Of a stretch of 45,052 bases of DNA, positions 8,175-16,444 are shown in pieces (position 1 is the first letter of the stretch; each line of letters begins with the position of its first letter). The DNA is from Methylomonas sp. (GTDB lineage: Bacteria > Pseudomonadota > Gammaproteobacteria > Methylococcales > Methylomonadaceae). The notes below the pieces were generated by a model. The model searched no databases. It saw only the letters and a list, made by a program, of their open reading frames with translations, and was not told the origin of the DNA. The translations under genes and the position numbers were made by a program. The stretch is taken from contig PESC01000010.1 in the NCBI GenBank assembly GCA_002929135.1, forward strand, positions 1 through 45,052. The letters run 5' to 3'.

Positions 8175-9523
8175 TGGTCGTACTGTGGACCGATGCCCTG
8201 ATTTACCTGCTGGTAGCAACCGGCACCGTGATGATCTGGTCGCTGTCGCGCCAGCGCGCCTTGCGACGACCCTTGCGCCAATTGGCCCGCAACCCGATCG
8301 CCATGGTCTCGCTGACCGTGCTGGTTTGTTTTGCCCTGCTGGGACTGGCCGACTCCATACACTTCCGGGACGACGGCAACAATGTCATCAGCCTGCTCGA
8401 TGTAGCCTGCCACGCCATGCGCGACAGCACCGAAAAAACCTATTCGGCACCGTTTGCCACCCATTTGTACGCCAGGGAAACCATCATCCTGGCCGACGGC
8501 TCGACCCGCTGGGATTTCCCCCGCCTGCAACACGGCGGCGCCCATCTGACCGACCCTGAAAGTCAATGGGCTGGCGATGTCTTCTACAAAAGCCTGGGTG
8601 CGTTTCTGCGCGGCGCCGGTCTGATGGCAATGATCGGTTTTCTGGCCTGGGCCGACGGGCATGAACAACGCCGCCGTTTTTTGCGCAGCCCCAGCGCCAA
8701 AGCCGTGTTTGCCTGCCTTTGCATCATCGTCAGCGTCACTTACACCCTGTTCGCGCTGTCGGCGCATTACCACGTACTGGGCACCGACAAGGTGGGCGAG
8801 GATGTGTTCTACCAGGCTCTGAAAAGCATACGCACGGGTCTCGTGATCGGCTTGCTGACCACACTGGTCATGCTGCCGCTGGCCATCGTGTTTGGCATCA
8901 TGGCTGGGTTTTTCAAAGGCTGGGTCGACGACATCATCCAGTTCATCTACACCACGCTGAATTCGATACCCAGTGTGTTGCTGATTGCCGCCTCGATTCT
9001 GATGGTGCAGGTTTACATGGCCAACCACCCCGACGATTTCGACAACGTGCTGGTACGCGCCGACATCCGGCTGCTGTTTTTATGCCTGATACTGGGTGTG
9101 ACCAGTTGGACCGGCCTGTGCCGCTTGCTGCGTGCCGAAACCCTGAAGCTGCGCGAGATGGAATACGTCCAAGCCGCACAGGCCCTGGGGGTGACACCGG
9201 CAACGACACTGTTCCGCCACATCCTGCCCAACGTCATGCACATCGTGTTGATTTCGGTCGTACTGGATTTCAGCTCGCTGGTACTGGCCGAAGCCGTGCT
9301 GTCGTACATCAACATCGGCGTCGATCCCACCACCTACAGCTGGGGCAATATGATCAACAGCGCCCGCCTGGAAATGGCCCGCGAACCCGTGGTGTGGTGG
9401 TCGCTGACTGCCGCGTTCGTGTTCATGTTCGCGCTGGTACTGGCAGCCAACCTGTTTGCCGATGCGGTGAGAGATGCCTTTGACCCAAGGCGGGCTGACA
9501 ACACGGCGAACATTGCCCGCTGA
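8174..9523 (+). CDS. ABC transporter permease, DppC/YejE-like
   Basis: A 449-residue second permease. Two N-terminal helices are followed by a large extracytoplasmic insert (about residues 60-130), a further helix pair, and a C-terminal BPD_transp_1 domain with an EAA loop (YVQAAQALGVTPATTLFRHI). The sequence LGTDKVGEDVFYQALKSIR before the domain is the usual DppC/YejE lead-in (LGTDxxGRDV). It is longer than typical DppC (about 300) because of the insert. Its start overlaps the previous stop by one base. The last 95 bases of the gene and its downstream flank occur again, decayed, at 10151-10244 beyond the toxin-antitoxin pair. No ATP-binding gene follows, so the ATPase must be encoded elsewhere. 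Confidence 0.9.
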   Translation: MVVLWTDALIYLLVATGTVMIWSLSRQRALRRPLRQLARNPIAMVSLTVLVCFALLGLADSIHFRDDGNNVISLLDVACHAMRDSTEKTYSAPFATHLYARETIILADGSTRWDFPRLQHGGAHLTDPESQWAGDVFYKSLGAFLRGAGLMAMIGFLAWADGHEQRRRFLRSPSAKAVFACLCIIVSVTYTLFALSAHYHVLGTDKVGEDVFYQALKSIRTGLVIGLLTTLVMLPLAIVFGIMAGFFKGWVDDIIQFIYTTLNSIPSVLLIAASILMVQVYMANHPDDFDNVLVRADIRLLFLCLILGVTSWTGLCRLLRAETLKLREMEYVQAAQALGVTPATTLFRHILPNVMHIVLISVVLDFSSLVLAEAVLSYINIGVDPTTYSWGNMINSARLEMAREPVVWWSLTAAFVFMFALVLAANLFADAVRDAFDPRRADNTANIAR

Positions 9524-9540
9524 AAAAAGGAGTGTGAACC
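9446..9540 (+). repeat. Direct repeat, copy 1 (functional 3' end of permease gene)
   Basis: The stretch from GCCAACCTGTTTGCCGATGC through the permease stop and the GTGTGAACC before the antitoxin start is repeated at 10151-10244. It directly abuts the ATG of the antitoxin gene. Confidence 0.9.
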
Positions 9541-9738
9541 ATGACCATCGCCGAAAAACTATACGAAGCCGTCAAAGACCTTCCCGAACAACAGGCCGCT
9601 GAGGTACTGGATTTTGTCGAGCATCTGAAAACCAGGCAACGATGCCAGACGCGGCAATCACTGGACGACTTTTTCAGGCCCTATCAAAAAGACCTGGGTG
9701 CCTTCACATTCGACCGCGACGACGCCAATGCCCGCTAA
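9541..9738 (+). CDS. DUF2281-like antitoxin
   Basis: A 65-residue protein beginning MTIAEKLYEAVKDLP and continuing to EVLDFVEHLKTRQ, the typical pattern of DUF2281-type antitoxins that precede PIN-domain toxins. The first 35 residues are helical and the second half (SLDDFFRPYQKDLGAFTF) would wrap the toxin. A strong ribosome-binding site (AAAAAAGGAG) lies 8 bases before the ATG, inside the duplicated sequence, so the flanking repeat supplies its translation signal. The stop overlaps the toxin start by 11 bases. Antitoxins of this group neutralise the toxin and usually repress the operon, but no clear operator is visible. Confidence 0.8.
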   Translation: MTIAEKLYEAVKDLPEQQAAEVLDFVEHLKTRQRCQTRQSLDDFFRPYQKDLGAFTFDRDDANAR

Positions 9739-10129
9739 GTTTGTCGACACCAACATCGTGATTTACATGCTAAGCCAGGACGAAGTAAAGCGTGAGATTG
9801 CGCTAACCATCCTTTCCTGTAACCCGGTCATGTCGATTCAGGTATTGAGCGAAACCGCCAACACTATGCGGCGCAAGCTGGGGTTTGACCCGACCACCGT
9901 TGCCACTGTCATAAACCGCCTGAGCGGGTCGTGCAGCTACCTGCAACCCTTGACGCTTGCGACGTTACAAAGCGCAATAGACATTACCCGGCGTTACGGT
10001 TTTTCGCATTACGACAGCCTGATTATCGCCGCTGCATTGCAAACCGATTGCAGGGTTTTATATTCAGAAGACATGCAGCACAACCAGGTCATCGATGACC
10101 GCTTGACCATCATCAACCCGTTCTTGTAA
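9728..10129 (+). CDS. PIN-domain ribonuclease toxin (VapC-like)
   Basis: A 133-residue PIN-domain protein, predicted to cut RNA using a Mg2+ site of acidic residues. These are seen as Asp in AKFVDTNIVIYML (residue 6), Glu in QVLSETANTM (about 40), Asp in FSHYDSLIIAAAL (about 97) and the acidic pair in YSEDM (about 117), so the active site looks intact. I take the ATG at 9728, which gives MPAKFVDTN as PIN proteins usually begin; an ATG ten codons earlier adds a non-family stretch. It overlaps the antitoxin gene, as normal for such operons. The pair is bracketed by direct repeats and appears to be an inserted cassette. Confidence 0.88.
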   Translation: MPAKFVDTNIVIYMLSQDEVKREIALTILSCNPVMSIQVLSETANTMRRKLGFDPTTVATVINRLSGSCSYLQPLTLATLQSAIDITRRYGFSHYDSLIIAAALQTDCRVLYSEDMQHNQVIDDRLTIINPFL

Positions 10130-10150
10130 CCGTTCACACGAACACTGACT

Positions 10151-10244
10151 GCCAACCTGTTTGCCGATGCGGTGAGAGAGATACCTTTGACCCGAGGCAG
10201 GCTGACAACACGGCGAACATTGCCCGCTAAAAAGTGCATGAACC
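10151..10244 (+). repeat. Direct repeat, copy 2 (decayed permease 3' end)
   Basis: This copies 9446-9540 with a 2-base insertion (GAGAGAGATACC versus GAGAGATGCC), several substitutions, TAA in place of the TGA stop, and a shortened AAAAAAGGAGTGTGAACC tail (AAAAAGTGCATGAACC). The insertion shifts the old reading frame, so this copy is non-functional. Confidence 0.9.
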
Positions 10245-10247
10245 ATA

Positions 10248-10553
10248 TCAAACATCCTGAACCAGTATCCACGGCTTAACCACCACGGCCCAAACTTCGG
10301 CATCCTGCTCGAACCAGTCAGCCGCTTGGGTGTCTGGCACATGACCGATCCTGCCCTGTTGCAACCATTGCTCGACCACAGCTTTGTTGTCATTCGAAAA
10401 CTCGCAGGCTACATCGACCAAATCCAGTTGTCGTTCAACGCTAATCACCAGGCCAGCGGCGAAAAAACGCTGTAGCTCTCGCCAGGGAATTCTCGCGGTT
10501 TCAAGGTTGACTCTGGTCTTTGACTGTTCACAGTGGCTGGTGTCGATTTTCAT
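10248..10553 (-). CDS. DUF2288 family protein
   Basis: A 101-residue protein of the DUF2288 family, of unknown function. Family traits are ETARIPWRELQRFFAAG near the start, RQLDLVDVACEFSNDNK in the middle, and QAADWFEQDAEVWAVVV with PWILVQ at the end. It is soluble, acidic and without cysteines. It is convergent with the toxin gene; its stop is only four bases from the decayed permease repeat, so the repeat and cassette may have been inserted next to it. The start at 10553 gives the family length. Confidence 0.82.
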   Translation of the reverse strand: MKIDTSHCEQSKTRVNLETARIPWRELQRFFAAGLVISVERQLDLVDVACEFSNDNKAVVEQWLQQGRIGHVPDTQAADWFEQDAEVWAVVVKPWILVQDV

Positions 10554-10719
10554 GTTCCGGTTGCTGGGGCGATGCTGTAGACTTCGCGGGCCATTTTAAA
10601 GCCATTCCGCTTTGTTGACAGCCCTGCCCTGCGCCCAGAGTCAGGCATCCGGGTGCCGAAATTCAAGCAGCGAACGACCTAACGTCCCTACATCATGACG
10701 AGCCATCAAGGAGCTTTGC

Positions 10720-11430
10720 ATGTCATTACTCAGTTCATTAACCAAGCGTTCCAAGCTCGATGCCGCCATCAAATATGTCGCGCAAGCCCGTAAAAGCGAG
10801 GCGGGTAAGGCCGAACAATTGTTCCAGAGTGCGTATCAAGGTTTTGCCGATGTCATTTCCGGCAACCTGATCTTCGCGGAAGCCTTGTACCACTGGGGCT
10901 TTGGCCTGTTGCACGAAGCGCGGATGCAGCAGGATAGCCATAGGGCCATCGATATTTACGAAGATGCGATTTCCAAATTTTCATTTTGCCTGCTGGTGCA
11001 GCCAAGCTATCTGGGGGCTGCCATCGATGGCGGCGTGGCGTTCATGGAACTGGGCCGGATCAGCCCGGACGATGCGCGTGATGGCCTGTATCAGTTGGCA
11101 GAGCAGTTTTTCGAAAAGGCCGGTCGCATCCAGAAAGGCAGTTCAGCCTACAATCTGGCCTGTGTTTACGCGCTACGCGGTGATGAGGCAGCGTGCGAGG
11201 ATGCTCTGAAGACAGCGAGCGACTTCGGCAGCCTGCCGGATGTTGACGCGATCGTTGCCGACCCGGACATGGATGCCGTCAAGGAAACCACCTGGTTCAA
11301 GGCCTTCATCGAGGCTAGACGTGCGCTAACCGAAACCCCGGTCAAACGCGAGAAGCTGGGCGATGTCGCCATCAATGCCGAACCCAGCTTCAAATTGAAA
11401 AAATCCGAGGACTTCGATTACTACACCTGA
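10720..11430 (+). CDS. TPR-like soluble protein, unknown function
   Basis: A 236-residue cytoplasmic protein made mostly of helices with tetratricopeptide-like spacing. Around residues 20-160 the pairs AEQLFQSAYQGFADVI, ALYHWGFGLLHEAR, AIDIYEDAISKFSFCL, AAIDGGVAFMELG and QLAEQFFEKAG resemble successive TPR helices. A further unit is SAYNLACVYALRGDEAACED. This last motif is typical of TPR proteins ending in a TPR-plus-DUF region. The C-terminal 40 residues are polar. AAGGAG lies 7 bases before the ATG. Its last 10 bases overlap the converging DUF1415 gene. A scaffold role is a guess; no enzymatic motif is visible. Confidence 0.7.
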   Translation: MSLLSSLTKRSKLDAAIKYVAQARKSEAGKAEQLFQSAYQGFADVISGNLIFAEALYHWGFGLLHEARMQQDSHRAIDIYEDAISKFSFCLLVQPSYLGAAIDGGVAFMELGRISPDDARDGLYQLAEQFFEKAGRIQKGSSAYNLACVYALRGDEAACEDALKTASDFGSLPDVDAIVADPDMDAVKETTWFKAFIEARRALTETPVKREKLGDVAINAEPSFKLKKSEDFDYYT

Positions 11431-11981
11431 GTTTTGCTGGCTGCCAGCAGCGTTTGCAGCGTCTGCAAACCCAACGTTCGCGTCCGTTCGATGTTGCGTC
11501 CAGGAATGTTTTCCGGATCGGGATAGGCTGCCAACGCACGTTCCAGGCTGGCTTCGCGGATGATGTGCAACATCGGATAGGGCGAGCGATTGGTGTAGTT
11601 GGCAGGGTCATCGTCCAGGTTTTCACCTTGTTCACTGGCAAACAGGTAGTCAGGATGAAAACTGGCCAGTTGATAAATGCTGTCATAACCCTGATCTGCC
11701 AGCAACTGCTCACCAATCGCAACAAGATCAAGATAATCGTCGAAATGCACGAAACCTTGCGAATAAATCAGCAGCGTGGTTTCGACGTCTGGGTGGGCAT
11801 CCAGATACACACATTCATCAATCAATGAGGCGAGCGCCGGTTCCAGTGCCCTGGCCTGGCATACCTGATAACGGATGCTGCCGCGATGGTATTCGCGGGC
11901 GGCGAACGGGCAAATGTCGTACTTCATTACGAACGATGTCAGCCAGGTTTGCGTTGCTTTTATCACCGAATCATCAGACAT
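11421..11981 (-). CDS. DUF1415 family protein
   Basis: A 186-residue protein of the DUF1415 family, unknown function, common in proteobacteria. The N-terminal motif KYDICPFA (ordinarily NLCPFA) is the family mark. The central stretch HPDYLFASEQGENLDDDPAN and the motif RSPYPMLHIIREASLERAL are also typical. It is convergent with the TPR-like gene (10-base overlap) and divergent from the nuclease gene with only 12 bases between the two start codons, so each promoter must lie inside the other gene. The start at 11981 keeps the conserved helix before the CPFA motif. Confidence 0.85.
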   Translation of the reverse strand: MSDDSVIKATQTWLTSFVMKYDICPFAAREYHRGSIRYQVCQARALEPALASLIDECVYLDAHPDVETTLLIYSQGFVHFDDYLDLVAIGEQLLADQGYDSIYQLASFHPDYLFASEQGENLDDDPANYTNRSPYPMLHIIREASLERALAAYPDPENIPGRNIERTRTLGLQTLQTLLAASKTQV

Positions 11982-11993
11982 GGTAACTCCCGA

Positions 11994-12851
11994 ATGAAGC
12001 TCATCAAGACAAGCTGGCTAGTTTGCCTGATTGCCTGTTTATCAGCCAGTGTATCGACCAGTGCGTTGGCCGACATTTACGGCTGGAAAGACAGCAATGG
12101 CCGTCCGCACTATTCAGACCGCAAGCAGGAATCCGCCCGTGTCCTCACGCCCGATAACGCACCTGCCCACCCGACTTCACTGGCAAACCAGCGGGTCAAG
12201 CGGGTGTTCGACGGCGATACCGTGTTGCTGGAAAACGGTACCAGCGTGCGTTTTCTGGGCATCAACACGCCGGAGGTGGCCGGTCGTAACAAGTCGGCCG
12301 AAGCCGGTGGTGATGCGGCCAAAGCCTGGTTGACCGATAAAGTGCAAGGCAAACGTGTTCGACTGGAGGGCGATATCGAAGCCCAGGACAAATACCAGCG
12401 CAAACTAGCCCATGTGTTTGCTGAAGATGGTACACATATCAATCTGGAGCTGGTTCGGCAAGGTCTGGCCATGGTTGCCATTCATCCGCCCAACTACAAA
12501 TATGCCGATGCGCTGTTCGCCGCCCAACACGATGCAGAACAGGCAAAGCGGGGAATCTGGCAGTTACCGGCCTATGCGCCAGTGGCCGCCGACAGCATAG
12601 GCCTTGATAACTACAAGGGCTGGAAACGGGTACGCGGTCGCATAAATGCAATAAAACATTCCAGGAAATACAGCTATTTGCAGCTCAATGAGCAGGTTTC
12701 GCTGCGTGTCGCGAAAAACCCCGCTGTGCGGTTTCCGAATTTGCAGAACTGGCTGGGGCGCTCGGTGGAAGCACGAGGCTGGATCAAAAAAAGCGGCAAG
12801 CGCCTGACGTTGGACATCCCGCATCCCTTGGCCTTGCAACTGTTGAACTGA
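11994..12851 (+). CDS. Secreted DUF4124-thermonuclease (SNase-like) fusion protein
   Basis: A 285-residue exported nuclease. A signal peptide (MKLIKTSWLVCLIACLSASV) ends in SALA-DIYGW. Then comes a DUF4124 segment (GWKDSNGRPHYSDRK), a periplasmic module often fused to cell-envelope enzymes, followed by a staphylococcal-nuclease fold from about residue 65. The nuclease catalytic set is complete: Asp in FDGDTV, Arg and Glu in VRFLGINTPE, and the second Arg in KYQRKLAHVF. The C-terminal region (about 210-285) resembles an additional beta domain. It probably degrades external or periplasmic nucleic acids with Ca2+. The start at 11994 is the only ATG ahead of the signal peptide. It is divergent from DUF1415 and convergent with the cyclase gene. 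Confidence 0.9.
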   Translation: MKLIKTSWLVCLIACLSASVSTSALADIYGWKDSNGRPHYSDRKQESARVLTPDNAPAHPTSLANQRVKRVFDGDTVLLENGTSVRFLGINTPEVAGRNKSAEAGGDAAKAWLTDKVQGKRVRLEGDIEAQDKYQRKLAHVFAEDGTHINLELVRQGLAMVAIHPPNYKYADALFAAQHDAEQAKRGIWQLPAYAPVAADSIGLDNYKGWKRVRGRINAIKHSRKYSYLQLNEQVSLRVAKNPAVRFPNLQNWLGRSVEARGWIKKSGKRLTLDIPHPLALQLLN

Positions 12852-12869
12852 GCGAGCCGAAAAAACCCA

Positions 12870-14150
12870 TCACGCCTTGTCGTCGGCAAGCACCGACGCC
12901 GGCGATAAGGTCAGGCGCGAATAGACTTCAACGCGGTTACGTCCATCCTGTTTGGCGGCATACAGTGCCTGATCGGCATGCTCCAGTATGTCGTTGAATT
13001 CACCCTGATTGCCTGGTATGCCCGCCGCTACCCCCAGGCTGATGGTGACATATTTCGAAATAGCCGATGCCGGATGTTCGAGCTGCATCATTTCGATAGC
13101 GGCCCGCATAATTTCCGCCAACTGTCTGGCTTGTGTCTCTTCGCACGCGGCAACAACACAAAACTCCTCGCCGCCGTATCGCGCTATCAAGTCGCCGGAA
13201 CGGCGGAAATAGCGTTTCAGCGTTCTGGCAACCCGCCGCAGACAGTCGTCACCGGCGACATGACCAAGGTTGTCGTTATAGGCTTTGAAGTAATCGATGT
13301 CGATCATGATGATGGACAGACAATATCCATGTCTTCGGGCACGCTTGAGTTCGCGGCGCACGAAAACATCGTAATAGCGCCGGTTGGGCAGCAGGGTCAG
13401 TGCATCGAGATAGGCGAGCTGCAAATGGCTTTTAGCCTTGTCGAGGCGGCGGCTCATCCGATGCTGCATCCAGTAAAACAAGGCCAGCACCAGCAAGCCG
13501 ACGGCGGCGGTGCCCGCATGGCTGATACGCAGCTTTTGCAAGCGGTTCTCTATGAAGGGATCGATGCTGGCAGCCGGTATGCCGACGCTGATACCCCCTC
13601 GCATATCACCCACTTTGAAACCTTGCGCCTTATGGCAAAGCAGACACGACTCCTCAACCAGAAACGGTGCCATGTAGCGGTAATACGGCGCACCTCGCAG
13701 TTGCGTCAGGCCACTGAATGATTTCTCACCCTGTTCGAATCGTCTCAAAGCCTGGGTTTCCCATTCGTCGGCGGCATTTTCCGACCGCATCGTCTTCAGG
13801 CTGGTGATGTGGAAATCGATACCGGTAGAATCGTGCTGCAATGCGGCTAGTTGCCGCGTCATGTAGGCCGGGTCGATCAGTGTCAGTGGCACGCCGTCTG
13901 TCGTGATGACATCGCGATTGGGCACATCGAGATAAGGATTGGGCTGATTGTCTGGCGTAATGGGCGCATAAACGCCGCCGTGACTGGCGTTCCAGCGCTT
14001 GATGAGCACGATGTAATCGAAGAACATTTCGGCTTGTCGGGTTGCAATAGTTTCTGCATGGTGCTTGGTTTCCCTGATCTGCCAGTAGAACGCAAACGTG
14101 ACCAGCAACAGCCACAAAATGGCATAAAAAGCGAAAAACCTGGCTTTCAT
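12870..14150 (-). CDS. Membrane diguanylate cyclase with DUF3365-type heme-motif sensor
   Basis: A 426-residue cyclic-di-GMP synthase. A first membrane helix (residues 5-23) leads into a periplasmic DUF3365 (Tll0287-like) sensor of about 190 residues that carries a CLLCH motif near 169-173, the c-type heme attachment pattern CxxCH. A second helix (about 215-230) precedes the GGDEF domain, which has GGEEF at about 326-330, the active form. The inhibitory site RSGD sits five residues upstream, so product inhibition is likely. The heme motif suggests sensing of redox, oxygen or NO. I choose the ATG at 14150 because AGGTGG lies at correct distance; a GTG three codons earlier lies inside that ribosome-binding site. 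Confidence 0.9.
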   Translation of the reverse strand: MKARFFAFYAILWLLLVTFAFYWQIRETKHHAETIATRQAEMFFDYIVLIKRWNASHGGVYAPITPDNQPNPYLDVPNRDVITTDGVPLTLIDPAYMTRQLAALQHDSTGIDFHITSLKTMRSENAADEWETQALRRFEQGEKSFSGLTQLRGAPYYRYMAPFLVEESCLLCHKAQGFKVGDMRGGISVGIPAASIDPFIENRLQKLRISHAGTAAVGLLVLALFYWMQHRMSRRLDKAKSHLQLAYLDALTLLPNRRYYDVFVRRELKRARRHGYCLSIIMIDIDYFKAYNDNLGHVAGDDCLRRVARTLKRYFRRSGDLIARYGGEEFCVVAACEETQARQLAEIMRAAIEMMQLEHPASAISKYVTISLGVAAGIPGNQGEFNDILEHADQALYAAKQDGRNRVEVYSRLTLSPASVLADDKA

Positions 14151-14427
14151 GGCGCCCACCTAAAGGAATGCACGATGGGCATGAACGACACACCCACCTT
14201 CCCTTTCCCTGACGCATTAAACATTGCGACCATAAACCTGCCTCTTGATTGGGTTTTTAGTCATGGATCATTCTGAAGTCGTATATCATTGCTTGGGCAA
14301 AATTAGCCAGCGCGTTGACGCTAGACAGCATCCGGCCCGATTCTCACCGGCAACACGCCGACGAATCCCGGTACCGACTATAAAGCCCCCTACCCGATCA
14401 AGAGCAGAACTCCATCACCTTTTTGCA

Positions 14428-14913
14428 ATGAGCCATTCCGAAACGTCAAAAACAGCCAGCCACGATCACGATCGCTGTATCCATAACGCAATCACTACTG
14501 CCGAGCAGTTATGCTTGCAACGCGGTGTGCAATTGACGCCGATTCGCCACAAAGTCCTGGAATTGATCTGGAACAGCCACAAAGCCATCAAAGCCTACGA
14601 CCTGCTTGACCAGATTCGTCCAAGCAAGGAGGCCGCCAAACCGGCCACCATTTATCGCGCACTCGACTTCCTGCTGGAACAAGGCCTGATACACCGGGTG
14701 GAAAGCCTGAATGCTTTCGTGGGCTGCAAATGCTCTGGCACACAGCACGACCAAGTGCTGCTGATCTGCACCCAATGCCACACGGTCGAAGAGCGCTCAT
14801 CCTTGCCGGTACTGAACGCGCTGGCCGACGAATTGCAGACTGCACAATTCATTGCTCAGCGTAAAACCCTTGAAGTTCAAGGACTGTGCCATGCCTGTCA
14901 AAACACAAACTGA
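14428..14913 (+). CDS. zur: Fur-family metal regulator, Zur-like
   Basis: A 161-residue Fur-superfamily repressor. The N-terminal winged helix includes LTPIRHKVLELIWNSHKAIK and PATIYRALDFLLEQGLIHRV (recognition helix). The C-terminal half has the metal-site features GCKCSGTQHD, then two CxxC pairs (CTQC and CHAC) that would bind structural zinc. The N-terminus is rich in His and Asp (ASHDHDRC), as in zinc-responsive members. I prefer Zur over Fur because of that pattern, but substrate metal is inference. The start is the ATG at 14428 (MSHSETSK); the frame extends upstream without family likeness. A REP-like repeat begins 23 bases after the stop. Confidence 0.82.
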   Translation: MSHSETSKTASHDHDRCIHNAITTAEQLCLQRGVQLTPIRHKVLELIWNSHKAIKAYDLLDQIRPSKEAAKPATIYRALDFLLEQGLIHRVESLNAFVGCKCSGTQHDQVLLICTQCHTVEERSSLPVLNALADELQTAQFIAQRKTLEVQGLCHACQNTN

Positions 14914-14936
14914 CGAAACACAGGGCGCTTTTTCGC

Positions 14937-15032
14937 GTTCCCACGCTCTGTGTGGGAATGCATACGGACACCGCATCAGGGGCAAGTCTGCGTAGAAAAG
15001 CCGACATGGGTTCCCACGGCGATCGTGGGAAC
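14937..15032. repeat. REP-like palindromic repeat A
   Basis: Starts with GTTCCCACGCTCTGTGTGGG followed by AATGCATACGG, and closes with a perfect hairpin GTTCCCACG/CGTGGGAAC (15010-15018 and 15024-15032, 5-base loop). It belongs to the same family as the copies near 20406, 31189 and 42816. Confidence 0.85.
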
Positions 15033-15071
15033 CAGAAAGACGGCTGATACGCCAGCCAAGCACCTGTGGCG

Positions 15072-16295
15072 TCATCGGTTCAAAGCGGTTTCGACCAAGC
15101 GTACCCAATAAGCAATGCCCAGCGCCAAAATGTCGTCGTTGAAATCGTAGCTGGCGTTGTGCAGGGTGCACGGCCCCTCACCATGACCCGTGTGCCGGTG
15201 TTCGCCATCGCCACTGCCGATAAGCACATAACAACCGGGCACACGCTGCAACATGTAGGCAAAATCCTCCGCCCCCATGGTCGGCTGCTGCACCAACACC
15301 CGCTCATCGCCCACGATGCCGGTCATCACCTGTCTTGCCAGTTCTGCCGCTGCTGGTTCGTTGATCGTTGCCGGATAACCGGTTGTGAATTCGAAATCGC
15401 AGCGCATCGCGTGTGCCGCGCAAATATGGCTGGCCAGTTCTGACATGCGGGTCTCGATCATCGACATCATGGTCTGCGAAAACGTGCGCACCGTGCCGGT
15501 CAGCTCGCAGGTATCGGCAATCACATTGGTTGCCGTACCGGCTTGTATCGTCGTCACCGACAACACTGCCGATTCCAAGGGATGCGCATTGCGGCTGACG
15601 ATGGTTTGCAACGCCAGCACCAGTTGCGCGGCCACCGGTAGCGGATCGGCACCGAGATGCGGCAGCGCCGCATGACAACCCCGGCCGCAAATCACAATAC
15701 GAAAACTACTGAAGGCCGCCATCACAGGCCCCGAACCGACTGCAAAACATCCCGCCGCCATACCGGGCCAGTTGTGCATGCCAAACACGTTCTGCATGGG
15801 AAAGCGTTCGAACAGACCATCTTTAATCATCACATCGGCACCACCACTGCCCTCCTCCGCTGGCTGAAAAATGAAATACACCGTGCCGTCGAAATCACCG
15901 TGTTCGGCCAGGTAACGGGCAGCGCCCAGCAACATCGCGGTATGACCATCATGGCCACAGGCATGCATCTTGCCCGGATACCGTGACGCATGGTCGAAAT
16001 GGTTGATTTCATGAATCGGCAAGGCGTCCATGTCGGCCCGCAGACCTATCGCGCGCAACGACCGCCCCGCCTGCAACACCCCGACCACACCCGTCCCGGC
16101 CAAACCGCGATGCACGGCAATCCCCAAATCCGCCAACTCGCTGGCCACCCGATCCGCCGTGCGAAACTCCTCGAAAGCCAATTCCGGGTGCGCATGAATA
16201 TCGTGGCGCAACTTGCGCACCGCATCGACACCATCGAGTATTCGCCGGTACATAGCCTGCGTCGCAGGCAAAACTGAATCCAAAGCAAGCGTCAT
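15072..16295 (-). CDS. M20 family amidohydrolase (hippurate hydrolase-like)
   Basis: A 407-residue cytoplasmic metal-dependent amidohydrolase of the M20D/HipO/AbgA type, which splits N-acyl amino acids. Metal-site motifs are complete: LRADMDALPI, MHACGHDGHTAMLLG, and QPAEEGSGGA with the catalytic Glu. Then come GMHNWPGM, and near the C-terminus TMGAEDFAYML and a His in GHGEGPCTLHNASYDFND. The dimerisation domain lies at about 185-295. Length and order fit the family. GGAG lies 8 bases before the ATG at 16295. The gene stands alone between the repeat and a bidirectional hairpin. The real substrate cannot be read from the sequence. Confidence 0.9.
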   Translation of the reverse strand: MTLALDSVLPATQAMYRRILDGVDAVRKLRHDIHAHPELAFEEFRTADRVASELADLGIAVHRGLAGTGVVGVLQAGRSLRAIGLRADMDALPIHEINHFDHASRYPGKMHACGHDGHTAMLLGAARYLAEHGDFDGTVYFIFQPAEEGSGGADVMIKDGLFERFPMQNVFGMHNWPGMAAGCFAVGSGPVMAAFSSFRIVICGRGCHAALPHLGADPLPVAAQLVLALQTIVSRNAHPLESAVLSVTTIQAGTATNVIADTCELTGTVRTFSQTMMSMIETRMSELASHICAAHAMRCDFEFTTGYPATINEPAAAELARQVMTGIVGDERVLVQQPTMGAEDFAYMLQRVPGCYVLIGSGDGEHRHTGHGEGPCTLHNASYDFNDDILALGIAYWVRLVETALNR

Positions 16296-16362
16296 GAAAC
16301 CACTCCAAAGCCAACAACCTATCGCAAGATTAAAGCATGTCCGGCGTCTTTACGATGCGCAC

Positions 16363-16402
16363 AAAAAAACCCCGACCCACTTTTTCAGTGGATCGGGGTT
16401 TT
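16363..16402. terminator. Bidirectional rho-independent terminator
   Basis: A 13-bp stem (AACCCCGACCCAC at 16368-16380 with GTGGATCGGGGTT at 16388-16400, one mismatch) is flanked by seven As on the left and a T run on the right. It is placed to end transcription of the minus-strand small-protein gene stopping at 16445. Confidence 0.85.
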
Positions 16403-16444
16403 GCATGCCCGTCAATCAACGGGAATGAACGCCCAATTCAAATA

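Noticed and set aside
10615-10620. Perfect TTGACA upstream of the TPR-like gene
   Set aside because: No acceptable -10 box is found at 16-18 bases downstream.
14937-15032. Possibility that the GTTCCCACG repeats form a CRISPR array
   Set aside because: Copies are single, far apart, self-complementary and variably oriented, with no regular spacers or cas genes.
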